A DNA stretch of 64,000 nt, taken from contig JACRCQ010000030.1 in the NCBI GenBank assembly GCA_016218915.1, positions 248,001 through 312,000 on the forward strand, given 5' to 3'. Position numbers and translations under genes: made by a program. The stretch comes from Deltaproteobacteria bacterium. Its GTDB lineage: Bacteria > Myxococcota_A > Polyangia > Polyangiales > Polyangiaceae. Below the pieces are notes generated by a model that saw only the letters and a list, made by a program, of their open reading frames with translations, searched no databases and was not told the DNA's origin. Positions 17,964 through 28,083 of the stretch are shown one piece after another; the first letter of the stretch is position 1, and every line of letters begins with the position of its first letter.

Positions 17964-19181
17964 CTACTTGGAGCTGGCGGAGCCCGAAGCGCTCGCGGAG
18001 CAGGAGACGGACACGTCGATGCTCGCGCTGGCTTGCCCGGCGATATCAAGCGACTGGACCATGCACACTCCGCCTGCTGCGCTGATCTCGGCCATCCCCT
18101 TGATCGCGCCACCGGTGTCGCTGATGAACTTGCCAATGAAGTTCGCAAGATCGAGGGTTGCCTGTATCGAAGCTCCGATGTCTCCCTGGTACTTCATGTA
18201 CGCGGCGTAGAGCTCAGCGTCGCCGACCACCTCGATGTTCAGCCCGCCTTCGCAGCTGGCGCTCGCCTTGGCCTGGCCGTCGCAGGAACCGGTGCACTTG
18301 GCGTCGACGCTACAGTTGAGCGTGCCCTGGCAGCTCGGCTCGGTGAACTTGACGTCGCAGCTTCCGGAGCAGGTTCCGCTGCACCCTCCGCCGCTGACTT
18401 CGCAGCTGCCGTTGCAGGTGCCGCTGCAGGTTGCGCCGCCGGAAACCGTGCACGAGCCTGTGCAGGAGCCCTTGCAGGAACCAGAGGCCTTGGCGCTGCA
18501 CTTGCCCTCGCACTTGCCCTTGCAGTTGCCTTCAGCTGTGCCGCTCGCGGCCTGACCGTCGCACTGCCCTTCGCACGTTCCGCCGCACTGGCCGGTGAAC
18601 TGGGCGTCGCAGGAACCCGAGCAAGTGCCCGCGCAATTGACCACCGGTGCGGTCGCCTTGCATTCGCCCTTGCAGACGCCGGAGCACTCGACCGCTGGAG
18701 CGGTGCAGGAGCCTGAGCACTTGCCGCTGCATCCGCCGGAGAGTCCGCCCTGGCAGCTCGCCTGGATGTCGCAGCCCGCTGAGGCAGCGCACTGCCCCTG
18801 ACAGCTCGCGGTAACGCTCGCGTCAGCATGGCAGACCGCGTTTGCTGTGATCGACACGGCTACCTGCTTGTCCTTCGCCGCCTGGATCCGCGCGCCGAGC
18901 ACGCCGCAGGCGCCCGCCGCATCGGTCTCCTTGCCAGCATCGTCGAGCTTCAACTCGACGTTCATCTCGTGGCAGGTGGCTGCCCACTTGGCCTGGAGCT
19001 TGGTCGCAGCGTCGAGCAGCGCTTTTGCGGAGTCTGCGAACGCCTTGACTGTCACGTCAGCCTTGGCCGACAAATCCAGCCCGTCGCAGCCCTTGGCCGC
19101 GTCAGCTGCAGAGCAGTTCATCAGGCCTGGTGCGACTGCCAGCGAAAGAAGCATCGGAAAAGCAAGGTGTCTGGTCTTCAT
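17964..19181 (-). CDS. Cysteine-repeat lipoprotein, copy 1
   Basis: A 405-residue secreted protein. The N-terminal signal ends at PGLMNC, consistent with a lipidated Cys. The central ~200 residues are built of CxGxC/GxCxG-type repeats (for example CSGTCNGSC, CKGECKA, CEGKCSAKA) holding several dozen cysteines. The C-terminal domain is Cys-poor and helical (AELYAAYMKYQGD). The flanking N- and C-domains are strongly similar to copy 2. It probably folds as a disulfide-rich or metal-binding surface rod. I do not recognise a characterised family. Start ATG 19181 has GGGAGAAACGG upstream. Confidence 0.85.
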   Translation of the reverse strand: MKTRHLAFPMLLSLAVAPGLMNCSAADAAKGCDGLDLSAKADVTVKAFADSAKALLDAATKLQAKWAATCHEMNVELKLDDAGKETDAAGACGVLGARIQAAKDKQVAVSITANAVCHADASVTASCQGQCAASAGCDIQASCQGGLSGGCSGKCSGSCTAPAVECSGVCKGECKATAPVVNCAGTCSGSCDAQFTGQCGGTCEGQCDGQAASGTAEGNCKGKCEGKCSAKASGSCKGSCTGSCTVSGGATCSGTCNGSCEVSGGGCSGTCSGSCDVKFTEPSCQGTLNCSVDAKCTGSCDGQAKASASCEGGLNIEVVGDAELYAAYMKYQGDIGASIQATLDLANFIGKFISDTGGAIKGMAEISAAGGVCMVQSLDIAGQASASIDVSVSCSASASGSASSK

Positions 19182-19270
19182 CCGTTTCTCCCTTTGGTAA
19201 GTGACGCTCGCGGCGCCATGCTCCATTGTACGCGCTTGGCACGTCGTGCCCCCCTCGCGTGTTGCACACG
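19182..19270 (-). promoter_or_regulatory. Duplicated leader/promoter region of Cys-repeat gene 1
   Basis: This leader closely matches the sequence upstream of Cys-repeat gene 2 (20598-20686). The conserved blocks are TTTCTCCCTTT (ribosome site on the minus strand), CTCGyGGCGyCATGC, TTGTACG and GTGCCCCCCTCGC. Conservation outside the coding region implies that the duplication included the promoter or that the leader is under selection. No exact -35/-10 pair is claimed. Confidence 0.45.
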
Positions 19271-19335
19271 ACGATTGCTGGCGAGGTGGAGAGAGCCCGC
19301 CGTTCGCACATGCCGAGGGTGATGAGGGGGATTCG

Positions 19336-19359
19336 GCGCAGCCGCGAGTGCGGCTGCGC
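19336..19359 (-). terminator. Perfect hairpin after Cys-repeat gene 2
   Basis: GCGCAGCCGC-GAGT-GCGGCTGCGC, a 10-bp perfect stem 17 bp past the stop codon at 19377. There is no clear T-run. A related but decayed arm (GGATTCGGCGCAGCCGC) lies after gene 1 near 17917-17931, showing that the duplicated unit includes the 3' flank. Confidence 0.5.
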
Positions 19360-19376
19360 ATTCCGCGGGAAGAGCG

Positions 19377-20597
19377 CTACTTCCCTGCCGAGCCCTGCGC
19401 GCTCGCCGAGGCGCTGACCGACACGTTCATGCTGACCGAGGCCTTGCCCATGATGTTGAAGGCGCCCGCAGCGCAGACCGCACCGGCGGCGGTGATGTCA
19501 GCCGCCGCCTTGATGGAGGCGCCGACCGTGCCCGCGAGGTTCGCGATCGGATCCTTGAGCTTGATCGTCGCGCCAATGGCGGCAGCCAAGTCGCCCTGGT
19601 ACTTCATGTACGCGGCGTACAGCTCCGCGTCGCCTTCGACCAGCACGGTGCACCCGCCGCCGCACTTCACGGTCGCATCCGCCTGACCCGAGCACGAAGC
19701 CTGGCAGTTGGCGTCAACGGCGCAATCGAGCGTGCCTTCGCAGGTGGGCGGGGCGACTTCGGCCGAGCACGAGCCCTTGCAGGAGCCGGTGCAGGAACCC
19801 TTGGTGACAGCGCACGTGCCGCTGCATGTGCCCTGGCAATCGATGCCACCTTGAACGGTGCACGATCCGGTGCACGATCCGGTGCAGGATCCGGAGGCCT
19901 TGGCGCTGCACTTGCCTTCGCACTTGCCAGCGCAGTTGCCTTCTGCTGTCCCGCTGGCGGCCTTGCCATCGCAGTTGCCTTCGCATACGCCGCCGCACGC
20001 GCCCGTGAAGTTCGCGTCGCAGGAACCTTCGCAGGTTCCAGCGCAGTTCACGATCGGCTGGGTCGCCGTGCACTTGCCCTCGCACTTGCCCGAGCACTCA
20101 ACCGATGGCGCCTCGCAAGCAGCGGAGCATGTGCCGTTGCACTCCACCGCGAGCTTGCCGGGTTCGCACTTGGCCTTCACGTCGCAGCCGACCGCAGCCG
20201 TGCACTTTGCATCGCAATTCGCAGACACCTTCGCGTCCGCCGTGCAGCTGTAGTTGGCCTGAATGCTGAACTTCACGCCAGCAGCGGTTGCTGCGTTGAT
20301 GCGCGCACCGAGCACGCCGCACGCGCCCGCTGCATCGGTCTTGCTGGTGTCGAGCTTCAGCTCGGCATTGAGCTTGTTGCAGGTCGCTGCCCATGTGGCC
20401 TCAAGCGCGATCGCTGCGTCGTATAGCGCCGTGGCCGAGTCCGCGAACGCCTTGACCGTCAGGTCAGCCTTGGCCGACACGTCGAGCCCGTCGCAGCCCT
20501 TGGCCGCATCGAGCGCATCCTTGGCGCTGCAGTCGAGAAGCATCGGCGCGGAAGCCAACGACAGAAGCAGCGGAAAAGCGAGGTACCTGGTCTTCAT
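19377..20597 (-). CDS. Cysteine-repeat lipoprotein, copy 2
   Basis: A 406-residue paralogue of the gene at 17964, in the same orientation and directly upstream. The signal ends at APMLLDC (probable lipobox). Roughly 40 cysteines are present, mostly between residues 115 and 315, in units such as CTGSCTGSC, CEGKCSA and CNGTCSAAC. The C-terminal domain again contains AELYAAYMKYQGD. The two copies keep their order and domain boundaries, but repeat units and several loops differ. Likely an outer-membrane or surface lipoprotein; the function is unknown. ATG 20597 is preceded by GGGAGAAACTC. Confidence 0.85.
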   Translation of the reverse strand: MKTRYLAFPLLLSLASAPMLLDCSAKDALDAAKGCDGLDVSAKADLTVKAFADSATALYDAAIALEATWAATCNKLNAELKLDTSKTDAAGACGVLGARINAATAAGVKFSIQANYSCTADAKVSANCDAKCTAAVGCDVKAKCEPGKLAVECNGTCSAACEAPSVECSGKCEGKCTATQPIVNCAGTCEGSCDANFTGACGGVCEGNCDGKAASGTAEGNCAGKCEGKCSAKASGSCTGSCTGSCTVQGGIDCQGTCSGTCAVTKGSCTGSCKGSCSAEVAPPTCEGTLDCAVDANCQASCSGQADATVKCGGGCTVLVEGDAELYAAYMKYQGDLAAAIGATIKLKDPIANLAGTVGASIKAAADITAAGAVCAAGAFNIMGKASVSMNVSVSASASAQGSAGK

Positions 20598-20686
20598 GAG
20601 TTTCTCCCTTTATAAAAAGACTCTCGTGGCGTCATGCGCCGTTGTACGGGCCGGTCACGTCCGTGCCCCCTCGCACGGTTGGCTGA
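20598..20686 (-). promoter_or_regulatory. Duplicated leader/promoter region of Cys-repeat gene 2
   Basis: Counterpart of 19182-19270. It has an A/T-rich TTTTTATAAAGGGAGAAA segment directly before the start (minus strand) and a GGCG-CATGA-CGCC dyad. The remaining sequence to 20877, before the divergent lipoprotein gene, shows nothing recognisable. Confidence 0.45.
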
Positions 20687-20877
20687 AGGAGGCCAAGCCG
20701 TTGGACGGACCTGACGGTCTCCCCACGCAATCGAACCGGAACCATTCCCATCCGGAGCAGTAGTAGCACCAATTCATCCCCTTGGGATCCTCGCATCGAC
20801 GCGCGTTCCGCCCTGGCTGCACCTGGACCTTCGCCACCCTTTTGCGCATGGCGTCGCATAGGAGTAACCTGCCGCCC

Positions 20878-21459
20878 ATGAATCCCGCGAAGACCTCTGC
20901 CACTGTTGCATTTGCCTTCGGCGCGATGGCGCTGCTCGCCTGCACGCCCAGCAGCGACCCCAAGACACCCGATGGGAAGAACGTCGACGTCTCCCACATC
21001 GGTGAACCTCCGCCTGTCACCAACCAGGAAGCCCCTGATCTCGACTTCCTCGTCGACATGGCCGGACGAAGCGGACGTCAGGCGCTCAAGTGCGATGCTC
21101 CCGAGATCAAGGGACCGCGCGAGACCGCAACCGTGGATGTGACCTTTGAGCCCACTGGCTGGAGCGGCGAGGTGGTGGTGCACAAGCCGCACGACGGCAC
21201 GCCCATGGGCGAGTGCATCAAGCGCGCGTTCGAGAAGGTCTCTGCAACGAACTTCAAGGGCAGCCCTGTGGTGATCACGCAGACGATCGACTTCGCCAAG
21301 AAGGACGTCCCCAAGGGCACACCTCCTGGCGGAATGGCTGCGCCCTCCAAGTCCGCCCCTGACGAGTCTGCCACGGAAGACAAGCCTGAGGAGAAACCTG
21401 GCAAGAAGCCTGCTGAGAAGAAACCCGAGCCCAAGAAGGGCGGCGGCGGGTACTTCTGA
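20878..21459 (+). CDS. Small lipoprotein with AgmX/TonB-like domain and Lys/Pro tail
   Basis: A 193-residue protein. The signal peptide has lipobox MALLAC (Cys21). Residues ~55-140 form one TonB/AgmX-like domain with two cysteines (LKCDAPE and MGECIKRAF), resembling the repeats of the lipoprotein at 15618. The tail (140-193) is Lys/Glu/Pro-rich and ends GGGGYF. ATG 20878 follows AGGAGT at a normal distance. The gene is followed immediately by dispersed repeat copy C and converges on glnA. Function unknown. Confidence 0.8.
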   Translation: MNPAKTSATVAFAFGAMALLACTPSSDPKTPDGKNVDVSHIGEPPPVTNQEAPDLDFLVDMAGRSGRQALKCDAPEIKGPRETATVDVTFEPTGWSGEVVVHKPHDGTPMGECIKRAFEKVSATNFKGSPVVITQTIDFAKKDVPKGTPPGGMAAPSKSAPDESATEDKPEEKPGKKPAEKKPEPKKGGGGYF

Positions 21460-21480
21460 TCACGAGGTGAGCAACAGGGA

Positions 21481-21710
21481 CGGGTTTGTTCACCTCCCCC
21501 CGCAAGACACGCAGCGATCCGCACTCGCCCCCTCCTCACCGCCGCGCCCAATGGATGCGGCAAGGCGGCGGGAGGTGAGGGCTACGAGTTGCGCAACGCC
21601 GAGGACGTGTTGGCCCCTCTTCTGCCGCCGCAGTTGGTGGTCGAGGGATGCGGCGGATCAGGAGAGGGGCTCGCGCGAATCGTCAGCTCAAGGCGGGGGT
21701 GAGGTGATCA
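21481..21710 (+). repeat. Dispersed ~230-bp palindromic element, copy C
   Basis: Lies between the lipoprotein gene (stop 21459) and the convergent glnA stop. It shares with copies A and B the start TTTGTTCACCTCCCCCC, the GCGATCCGCA block, the two large hairpins, the GAGTTGCGCAAC palindrome and the GGGGGTGAGGTGATCA end. Confidence 0.8.
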
Positions 21711-21730
21711 GTCAGAACCCGCTCGAGCGC

Positions 21731-23140
21731 TCAAATGTCATAATAGAGGAAGAACTCGTACGGCACCGGACGCAGCCGCACCGGATTGAGCTCCTTGTCG
21801 CGCTTGTACTCGAGCCACATCTCGATCACGTCGCGCGTGAACACGTCGCCCCGCAGCAGGAACTCGTGGTCCTTCTCGAGCGCGATCAGCGCCTCTTCCA
21901 GCGAGCCCGGCATGTGCGGCACGGCCGCCAGCTCCTCGGACGACAACGCGTAGATGTCCTTGTCGAGCGGATCTCCTGGATCGATCTTGTTCAAGATCCC
22001 ATCCACGCCAGCCATCATCAGCGCTGAGAACGCGAGGTAGGGGTTGCACGATGGATCAGGGAACCTCACCTCGACCCGCTTGGCCTTGGGCGAGGTGTCG
22101 TACATCGGAATGCGAATCGAAGCAGACCGGTTGCGGCTCGAGTACGCCAGGTTCACCGGCGCCTCGAAGCCAGGCACCAGCCTTCGATAACTGTTGGTCG
22201 TCGGATTGGTCAGCGCGGCCAGCGCCGGCGCATGCTTGAGCACCCCGCCGATGTAGTGCAGAGCCATCTCGCTCATCTGCGCGTAGCCGTCGCCTGCAAA
22301 GAGCGGCTTGCCACCGAGCCAGAACGACTGGTGCACGTGCATGCCGGAGCCGTTGTCGCCGTACAGAGGCTTGGGCATGAAAGTCGCTGTCTTTCCGTGG
22401 GCTCGCGCGACGTTCTTCACGACGTGCTTGAACCACATGAGCTTGTCCGCCATCTGTACCAATGGCTGAAAGCGCATGTCGATTTCGCATTGCCCAGCGG
22501 ATGCAACCTCGTGGTGGCTGACCTCCACCTCGATGCCCGCGCCCATCAGCCGCTCCACCATCTCGGTGCGGATGTCCATGAGCGTGTCCGCAGGCGGCAG
22601 CGGGAAGTACCCCTCCTTGTGCCTGATCTTGTACCCGAGGTTCTTGCCGTCCTTGCCCGTGTTCCACTGACCCTCGTCTGAGTCGATCTGGTAGAACCCC
22701 TCGTGGTTGTTCTGGTCGTAGCGCACGTTGTCGAACACGAAGAACTCGGCTTCCGGGCCGCAGTAGCAGGTGTCCGCCACGCCAACCTGCTTGAGGTACG
22801 CCTCTGCCTTGCGCGCCACGTAGCGCGGGTCGCGTGAGTAGGGCTGACGCGTGATCGGGTCGACCACCGAGCAGATCAGCGCGAGCGTCGGACGAGCCGT
22901 GAAGGGGTCCATCTGCGCTGTCGTGGCGTCAGGCACCACCAGCATGTCCGATGCGTTGATCGGCTGGTAGCCGCGGATCGACGAGCCGTCGAATCCAAAG
23001 CCGTCTTCGAACGCCCCCTCGGTCAGCCGGTGGATCGGAACCGAGGTGTGCTGCCAGACCCCGGGGAGATCGATGAAGCGGAGATCGACCATCACCGCGC
23101 CTGCCTGCTTCGCCATCTCAAGAACGTCTTTGGGTTTCAT
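21731..23140 (-). CDS. glnA: Glutamine synthetase type I
   Basis: A 469-residue, full-length dodecameric GSI. It condenses glutamate and ammonia to glutamine using ATP. Visible signatures are the N-terminal GFDGSSIRG, the metal/ATP segment in [21 protein letters not shown] (active-site loop), [12 protein letters not shown] and [16 protein letters not shown] tyrosine in [11 protein letters not shown] matches the adenylylation site of GSI-beta enzymes, suggesting control by GlnE. It sits 130 bp downstream of glnB on the same strand, the classical nitrogen-regulated pairing. Confidence 0.97.
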   Translation of the reverse strand: MKPKDVLEMAKQAGAVMVDLRFIDLPGVWQHTSVPIHRLTEGAFEDGFGFDGSSIRGYQPINASDMLVVPDATTAQMDPFTARPTLALICSVVDPITRQPYSRDPRYVARKAEAYLKQVGVADTCYCGPEAEFFVFDNVRYDQNNHEGFYQIDSDEGQWNTGKDGKNLGYKIRHKEGYFPLPPADTLMDIRTEMVERLMGAGIEVEVSHHEVASAGQCEIDMRFQPLVQMADKLMWFKHVVKNVARAHGKTATFMPKPLYGDNGSGMHVHQSFWLGGKPLFAGDGYAQMSEMALHYIGGVLKHAPALAALTNPTTNSYRRLVPGFEAPVNLAYSSRNRSASIRIPMYDTSPKAKRVEVRFPDPSCNPYLAFSALMMAGVDGILNKIDPGDPLDKDIYALSSEELAAVPHMPGSLEEALIALEKDHEFLLRGDVFTRDVIEMWLEYKRDKELNPVRLRPVPYEFFLYYDI

Positions 23141-23240
23141 CCCGTACCCTCTTTGCTGGAAGTGCCCGTCAACCGCTCATCGGTCGAGGCGCGCTGTGTA
23201 TCGTGCGGACCAGCGCTCGACGCAAGCCCCTCGTTGGTGG

Positions 23241-23261
23241 AAAACGCCCCACGAATCGGGG
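23241..23261 (-). terminator. Weak hairpin plus T-run between glnB and glnA
   Basis: On the minus strand, CCCC-GATTCGT-GGGG is followed by CGTTTT about 10-30 bp after the glnB stop codon. The short stem suggests partial termination or attenuation that would set the glnB to glnA ratio. Confidence 0.3.
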
Positions 23262-23270
23262 TGATTCTCC

Positions 23271-24716
<1,446 letters not shown>

Positions 24717-24974
24717 ACCACAGAGGGCACAGCGCAGCGCAGCCGCAACCAAAGCGACGGGGCGTGCTACTCCAGGGGGCTACCTTTCAGGGTCAGAGTG
24801 TCTTACAGGGAGACGGGACATCGGGAGATCGGATTTGGCTTCCGCGGTTCGAGCTGAGCCTGCGGGAGACACGCGAGGGTTGCACGGGCTTCGGGCCTCA
24901 GCCAGATCGAGGTGCCCGATTCGCTGGGAATTCCGGTGACCGAATCTTCGCTGCAGCCTGCAGCCCTTGAACAG

Positions 24975-26042
24975 CTAGCCCCGAGGAGGCGCGTAGTAGT
25001 CGACCAGCTGCACCGGTTCTTTGCCGAGCGTGATCCGGACCTTGTCCTTGACCCCGTGGAAGTCCCCGCCGATCTGGAACGGCGTCGGGGGATCCATCTC
25101 GATGGTGACGTCGTCCACCAGGAAATCCGAGATCACGTTCGGGTCCTGGTACTCGCCGCGCCAGATCGAGGGGAAGTTTGCGACGAAGGTGGGAACCGAC
25201 ACGGTGGAGATGCGCAGGCTCATCCGGTCTTCGCGCTCGTCAGCGAACGGAAAGATGCGGAAGCCGAAGCCGTAGTAGGGGATCGTCGACGCAGCTGCGA
25301 TCTTCGCCTTGCCCTCGAACACGACGCTCCCTTTGGGAATGGGCGACCCCACGATCCGGCCGTTGTAGCCGATGCGGAAGGCATCGCCCCCTTCGTTGGT
25401 GATCCTGCAGTGAGGGATCTCGCGAAACATGTACTGGGGGAACGTTCGCGACAGGGTCGACACCAGGTAGATCAGCTCGCCCGTGGTGTAGTGACGCAGA
25501 AACGGGACCTTGAGCATCCATTTCTTGGTCGCTTCCTTGTCCTGCAGCACGACCGCATCGATGCCGTAGCCGCAGAACGGCGACAGCAAGCCGTCTGCTT
25601 CGATAAGTCGCATGGGCCGGCTGCCCGCTTCCTCGCGCAGACGCTGGATGTCAGCGGCGAGTCCGCGCCCCTTGGCTTTGCTGGCACCCACGACCCAGGC
25701 CAGGGAGTTGCCTGTTCCGAGGCGCAGCAGACCGAAACGGGGTGGGGGAACGCCGCGCTGGCGGCAAGCCTTGACGACCTCAGAGACCATGACCGTGAAG
25801 GTCCCGTCGCCGCCGCCGGTGAGCATCGTGCCGTAGCCACGCTCGGCAATCGTGCGTGCGATCTGGCCGCTTTCTTCGATTCGCCTGGAGACGAACAGGT
25901 CTCCTCCGAGCAGGATCTGATCAAGGGTTTCGATGACCTGTTCGGTGACGTTTTTCGCGTTGCCGTTGACGACGACGGCGATCCGTTCACTCGGGGGGGG
26001 GACCGGCTTGGAGGGATGGGCGTTGGGTGCCGGGGAGGTCAT
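24975..26042 (-). CDS. Diacylglycerol/sphingosine kinase-like protein (DagK catalytic fold)
   Basis: A 355-residue lipid-kinase-family protein. It has the DagK/LCB5 nucleotide-binding motif GGGDGTF at about residue 77 and the downstream GTGNSLAW motif. Family members phosphorylate diacylglycerol or related lipids with ATP at the membrane. The C-terminal beta domain continues to the end (YYAPPRG), so the gene is complete. No lipid-metabolism neighbours are present. It is divergent from the basic protein gene, with about 180 bp of comparatively A/T-rich sequence between them that probably carries both promoters. Confidence 0.85.
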   Translation of the reverse strand: MTSPAPNAHPSKPVPPPSERIAVVVNGNAKNVTEQVIETLDQILLGGDLFVSRRIEESGQIARTIAERGYGTMLTGGGDGTFTVMVSEVVKACRQRGVPPPRFGLLRLGTGNSLAWVVGASKAKGRGLAADIQRLREEAGSRPMRLIEADGLLSPFCGYGIDAVVLQDKEATKKWMLKVPFLRHYTTGELIYLVSTLSRTFPQYMFREIPHCRITNEGGDAFRIGYNGRIVGSPIPKGSVVFEGKAKIAAASTIPYYGFGFRIFPFADEREDRMSLRISTVSVPTFVANFPSIWRGEYQDPNVISDFLVDDVTIEMDPPTPFQIGGDFHGVKDKVRITLGKEPVQLVDYYAPPRG

Positions 26043-26226
26043 GGGGCAGCGTTATCACGTCATTACGCAGGAGGTCACGCAACTTGCTGGACTAACAGGC
26101 CTATTATTTGCTAAGCGAAGTCGCGATTCGTCTTTTCGGGGTTTGGGTCCCGTTCCAATGGAAGGGGTTGGACCAGCTGTACGGCGAACCTCCTCCTGGA
26201 TTGAGGGGCACTTATTGGACGGCACC

Positions 26227-26937
26227 ATGGGCAAGAAGACAAGCAAGAAGGTCGTGAGCAAGCCGAAGGCAAAGAAGATCGCGCCTGCGCGGCCTGCGAA
26301 GGGCAAGGGGCAATCCACCAGGCCAGCAGCCGCAAGCGCGAGCGCGAGCAAGCAAGCGCCGGAGCCTGCGCGGACGGTCGACGCGTCTGGCGCGGATGAG
26401 CCGAAGCGCAAGCTGGGGATTCGCGGGGCAGCGCCTTGGGCAGCGCGCCACGCGGCCAAGCATGCAGCCGAGGCAAGGGCGAGAGCAGCGGTTCCTCCGC
26501 CTCCTGGCTCTGCGCGCGCAACCATTCGCATCCCGAGCGGCGCCGAGGAGATCAAGGCCAAGATCGTGGACCTGCACAACGCGATCGGCGAGATCAAGAC
26601 GCTGCGCAAGAACCTGCCTGCGAACTTCTTCGAGGTGGGCATGGTGCTGCACACGATCCAGGCGCGCAAGCTCTACGAGGCGCGCGGCTTCGGCACGTTC
26701 GAGGCCTTCCTCGATCGCGAGCTGGATCTGGGCAAGATCACCTCGCTGCGGCTCGTTCGCATCGTGGAGGTTTTCTATCGCGAGCCCGCGCTCGAGTACG
26801 GCCTGGAGCGTCTGCTGTACGTGATGAACATCCTCGAGGCGCCGGACAAGCCGGTTCCTGCGGTCCCGACCCCGCCCCCGGCTCAGCCGGCCAAGCCTGC
26901 GTTGCCTCTGCACCCTCCCATGCCTGTCAAGAAGTGA
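26227..26937 (+). CDS. Histone-H1-like basic protein with C-terminal helical module
   Basis: A 236-residue protein. Residues 1-100 are a Lys/Ala/Pro-rich tail (KKTSKKVV, KPKAKKIAPARPAKGKG) resembling bacterial histone-H1-like proteins. Residues ~105-200 form a compact helical domain (EEIKAKIVDLHNAIGEIKTL, then ARKLYEARGFGTFEAFLD) whose helix pattern suggests a DNA-binding module seen in uncharacterised proteins. A Pro-rich C-terminus follows. It probably binds DNA in the nucleoid; no specific function can be given. Start ATG 26227; ATG 26158 in the same frame is an alternative. Confidence 0.65.
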   Translation: MGKKTSKKVVSKPKAKKIAPARPAKGKGQSTRPAAASASASKQAPEPARTVDASGADEPKRKLGIRGAAPWAARHAAKHAAEARARAAVPPPPGSARATIRIPSGAEEIKAKIVDLHNAIGEIKTLRKNLPANFFEVGMVLHTIQARKLYEARGFGTFEAFLDRELDLGKITSLRLVRIVEVFYREPALEYGLERLLYVMNILEAPDKPVPAVPTPPPAQPAKPALPLHPPMPVKK

Positions 26938-27006
26938 CCTGCCCGGTCGACTTCGCTCCCTAACCACCGGCTTCTGAGTCATGCTTCGCCTGCGATCGAG
27001 GTTCCC

Positions 27007-28083
27007 ATGAAGTTTGTCGACGAGTGCCAAGTCCGAGTGGTGGCCGGTGACGGTGGCAATGGTTGCGTCGCGTTCAGGCGCGAGAAGTTCGTTCCCCATG
27101 GCGGGCCATCCGGTGGCGACGGCGGCAGGGGCGGCAGCGTGGTGCTCGTGGGCGACGGAGGCCTGTCGACCCTGCTCGATCTGACCTACGCGCACACGCT
27201 GAAGGCCGAGCGCGGAGAGCATGGTCAGGGCTCGGACTGCTACGGCAAGGGCGGCGCTGATCTGCTGGTGCGGGTGCCGGTGGGAACCAGGGTCCTCGAC
27301 GCTGACACGGGCGAGCTGGTTGGCGAGGTGCTGGAGCATGACCAGAAGCTGGTCGTGGCAAAGGGAGGAATCGGCGGGCGCGGCAACATGCACTTCGCCA
27401 CGCCGTTCGACCGAGCCCCGCGCCGCGCCGATCCGGGCACGCCAGGCGAATCCAAGCGTTTGAACCTGCAGCTGATGGTTCTCGCGGACGTCGGACTGCT
27501 CGGCTTTCCGAACGTGGGAAAGAGCACCCTGATCCGCGCCGTGTCCAGAGCCCGCCCCAAGGTGGCGGACTATCCTTTCACGACGCTTCAGCCGCACCTT
27601 GGGATCGTGTCCGTCGGCGGTGCGCATGACGCCACGACGTTTGCGATGGCCGACATCCCCGGGCTGATCCCGGGCGCAAGCCAGGGTGCCGGGCTCGGGA
27701 TTCGCTTTCTCAAGCACCTCGAACGAACCCGGGTGCTGATCCATCTGGTCACGGTCGATCAAGATCCGGAGCGGGATCCGGTTCGCGACTACGTCGCGCT
27801 TCGCTCCGAGCTGGAGGCCTTTGATCCTGAGCTGGCGAAGCGTCCTGAGCTCGTGGTGGTCTCGAAGAACGACCTGCCCCACGTGCAGGAAGCGTGGAAG
27901 AGCCTGCAATCGAGGTTCCGCCGCCGCGGCATCAAGCTGCGCCGGATCAGCGCTGCGACCAAGGAAGGTACCAGCGAGCTGATGCAGGAAGTGGCTGAGC
28001 TGGTTCAGCGGGCGCGCAACGGCACCCTGTTCACGCCAGACGAGGAGCGGAGCGCTTCCGGTCGTCCCAGGAAGAAGCCTTGA
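27007..28083 (+). CDS. obg: Obg-family ribosome-associated GTPase
   Basis: A 358-residue Obg/CgtA GTPase acting in 50S subunit maturation and stringent signalling. The N-terminal Gly-rich Obg fold (1-157) shows repeated GGDGG/GGRGG signatures. The G domain has G1 GFPNVGKST and G3 DIPGL. The G4 position reads SKND rather than the usual NKxD, a mild oddity. The optional OCT domain of Gram-positive Obg is absent. ATG 27007 initiates the conserved MKFVDE. The 3' end overlaps the convergent EAL gene by about 79 bp. Confidence 0.96.
   Translation: MKFVDECQVRVVAGDGGNGCVAFRREKFVPHGGPSGGDGGRGGSVVLVGDGGLSTLLDLTYAHTLKAERGEHGQGSDCYGKGGADLLVRVPVGTRVLDADTGELVGEVLEHDQKLVVAKGGIGGRGNMHFATPFDRAPRRADPGTPGESKRLNLQLMVLADVGLLGFPNVGKSTLIRAVSRARPKVADYPFTTLQPHLGIVSVGGAHDATTFAMADIPGLIPGASQGAGLGIRFLKHLERTRVLIHLVTVDQDPERDPVRDYVALRSELEAFDPELAKRPELVVVSKNDLPHVQEAWKSLQSRFRRRGIKLRRISAATKEGTSELMQEVAELVQRARNGTLFTPDEERSASGRPRKKP

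Noticed and set aside
24912..26114. 400-codon plus-strand ORF
   Set aside because: Antisense to the intact DagK-like gene; no motifs.
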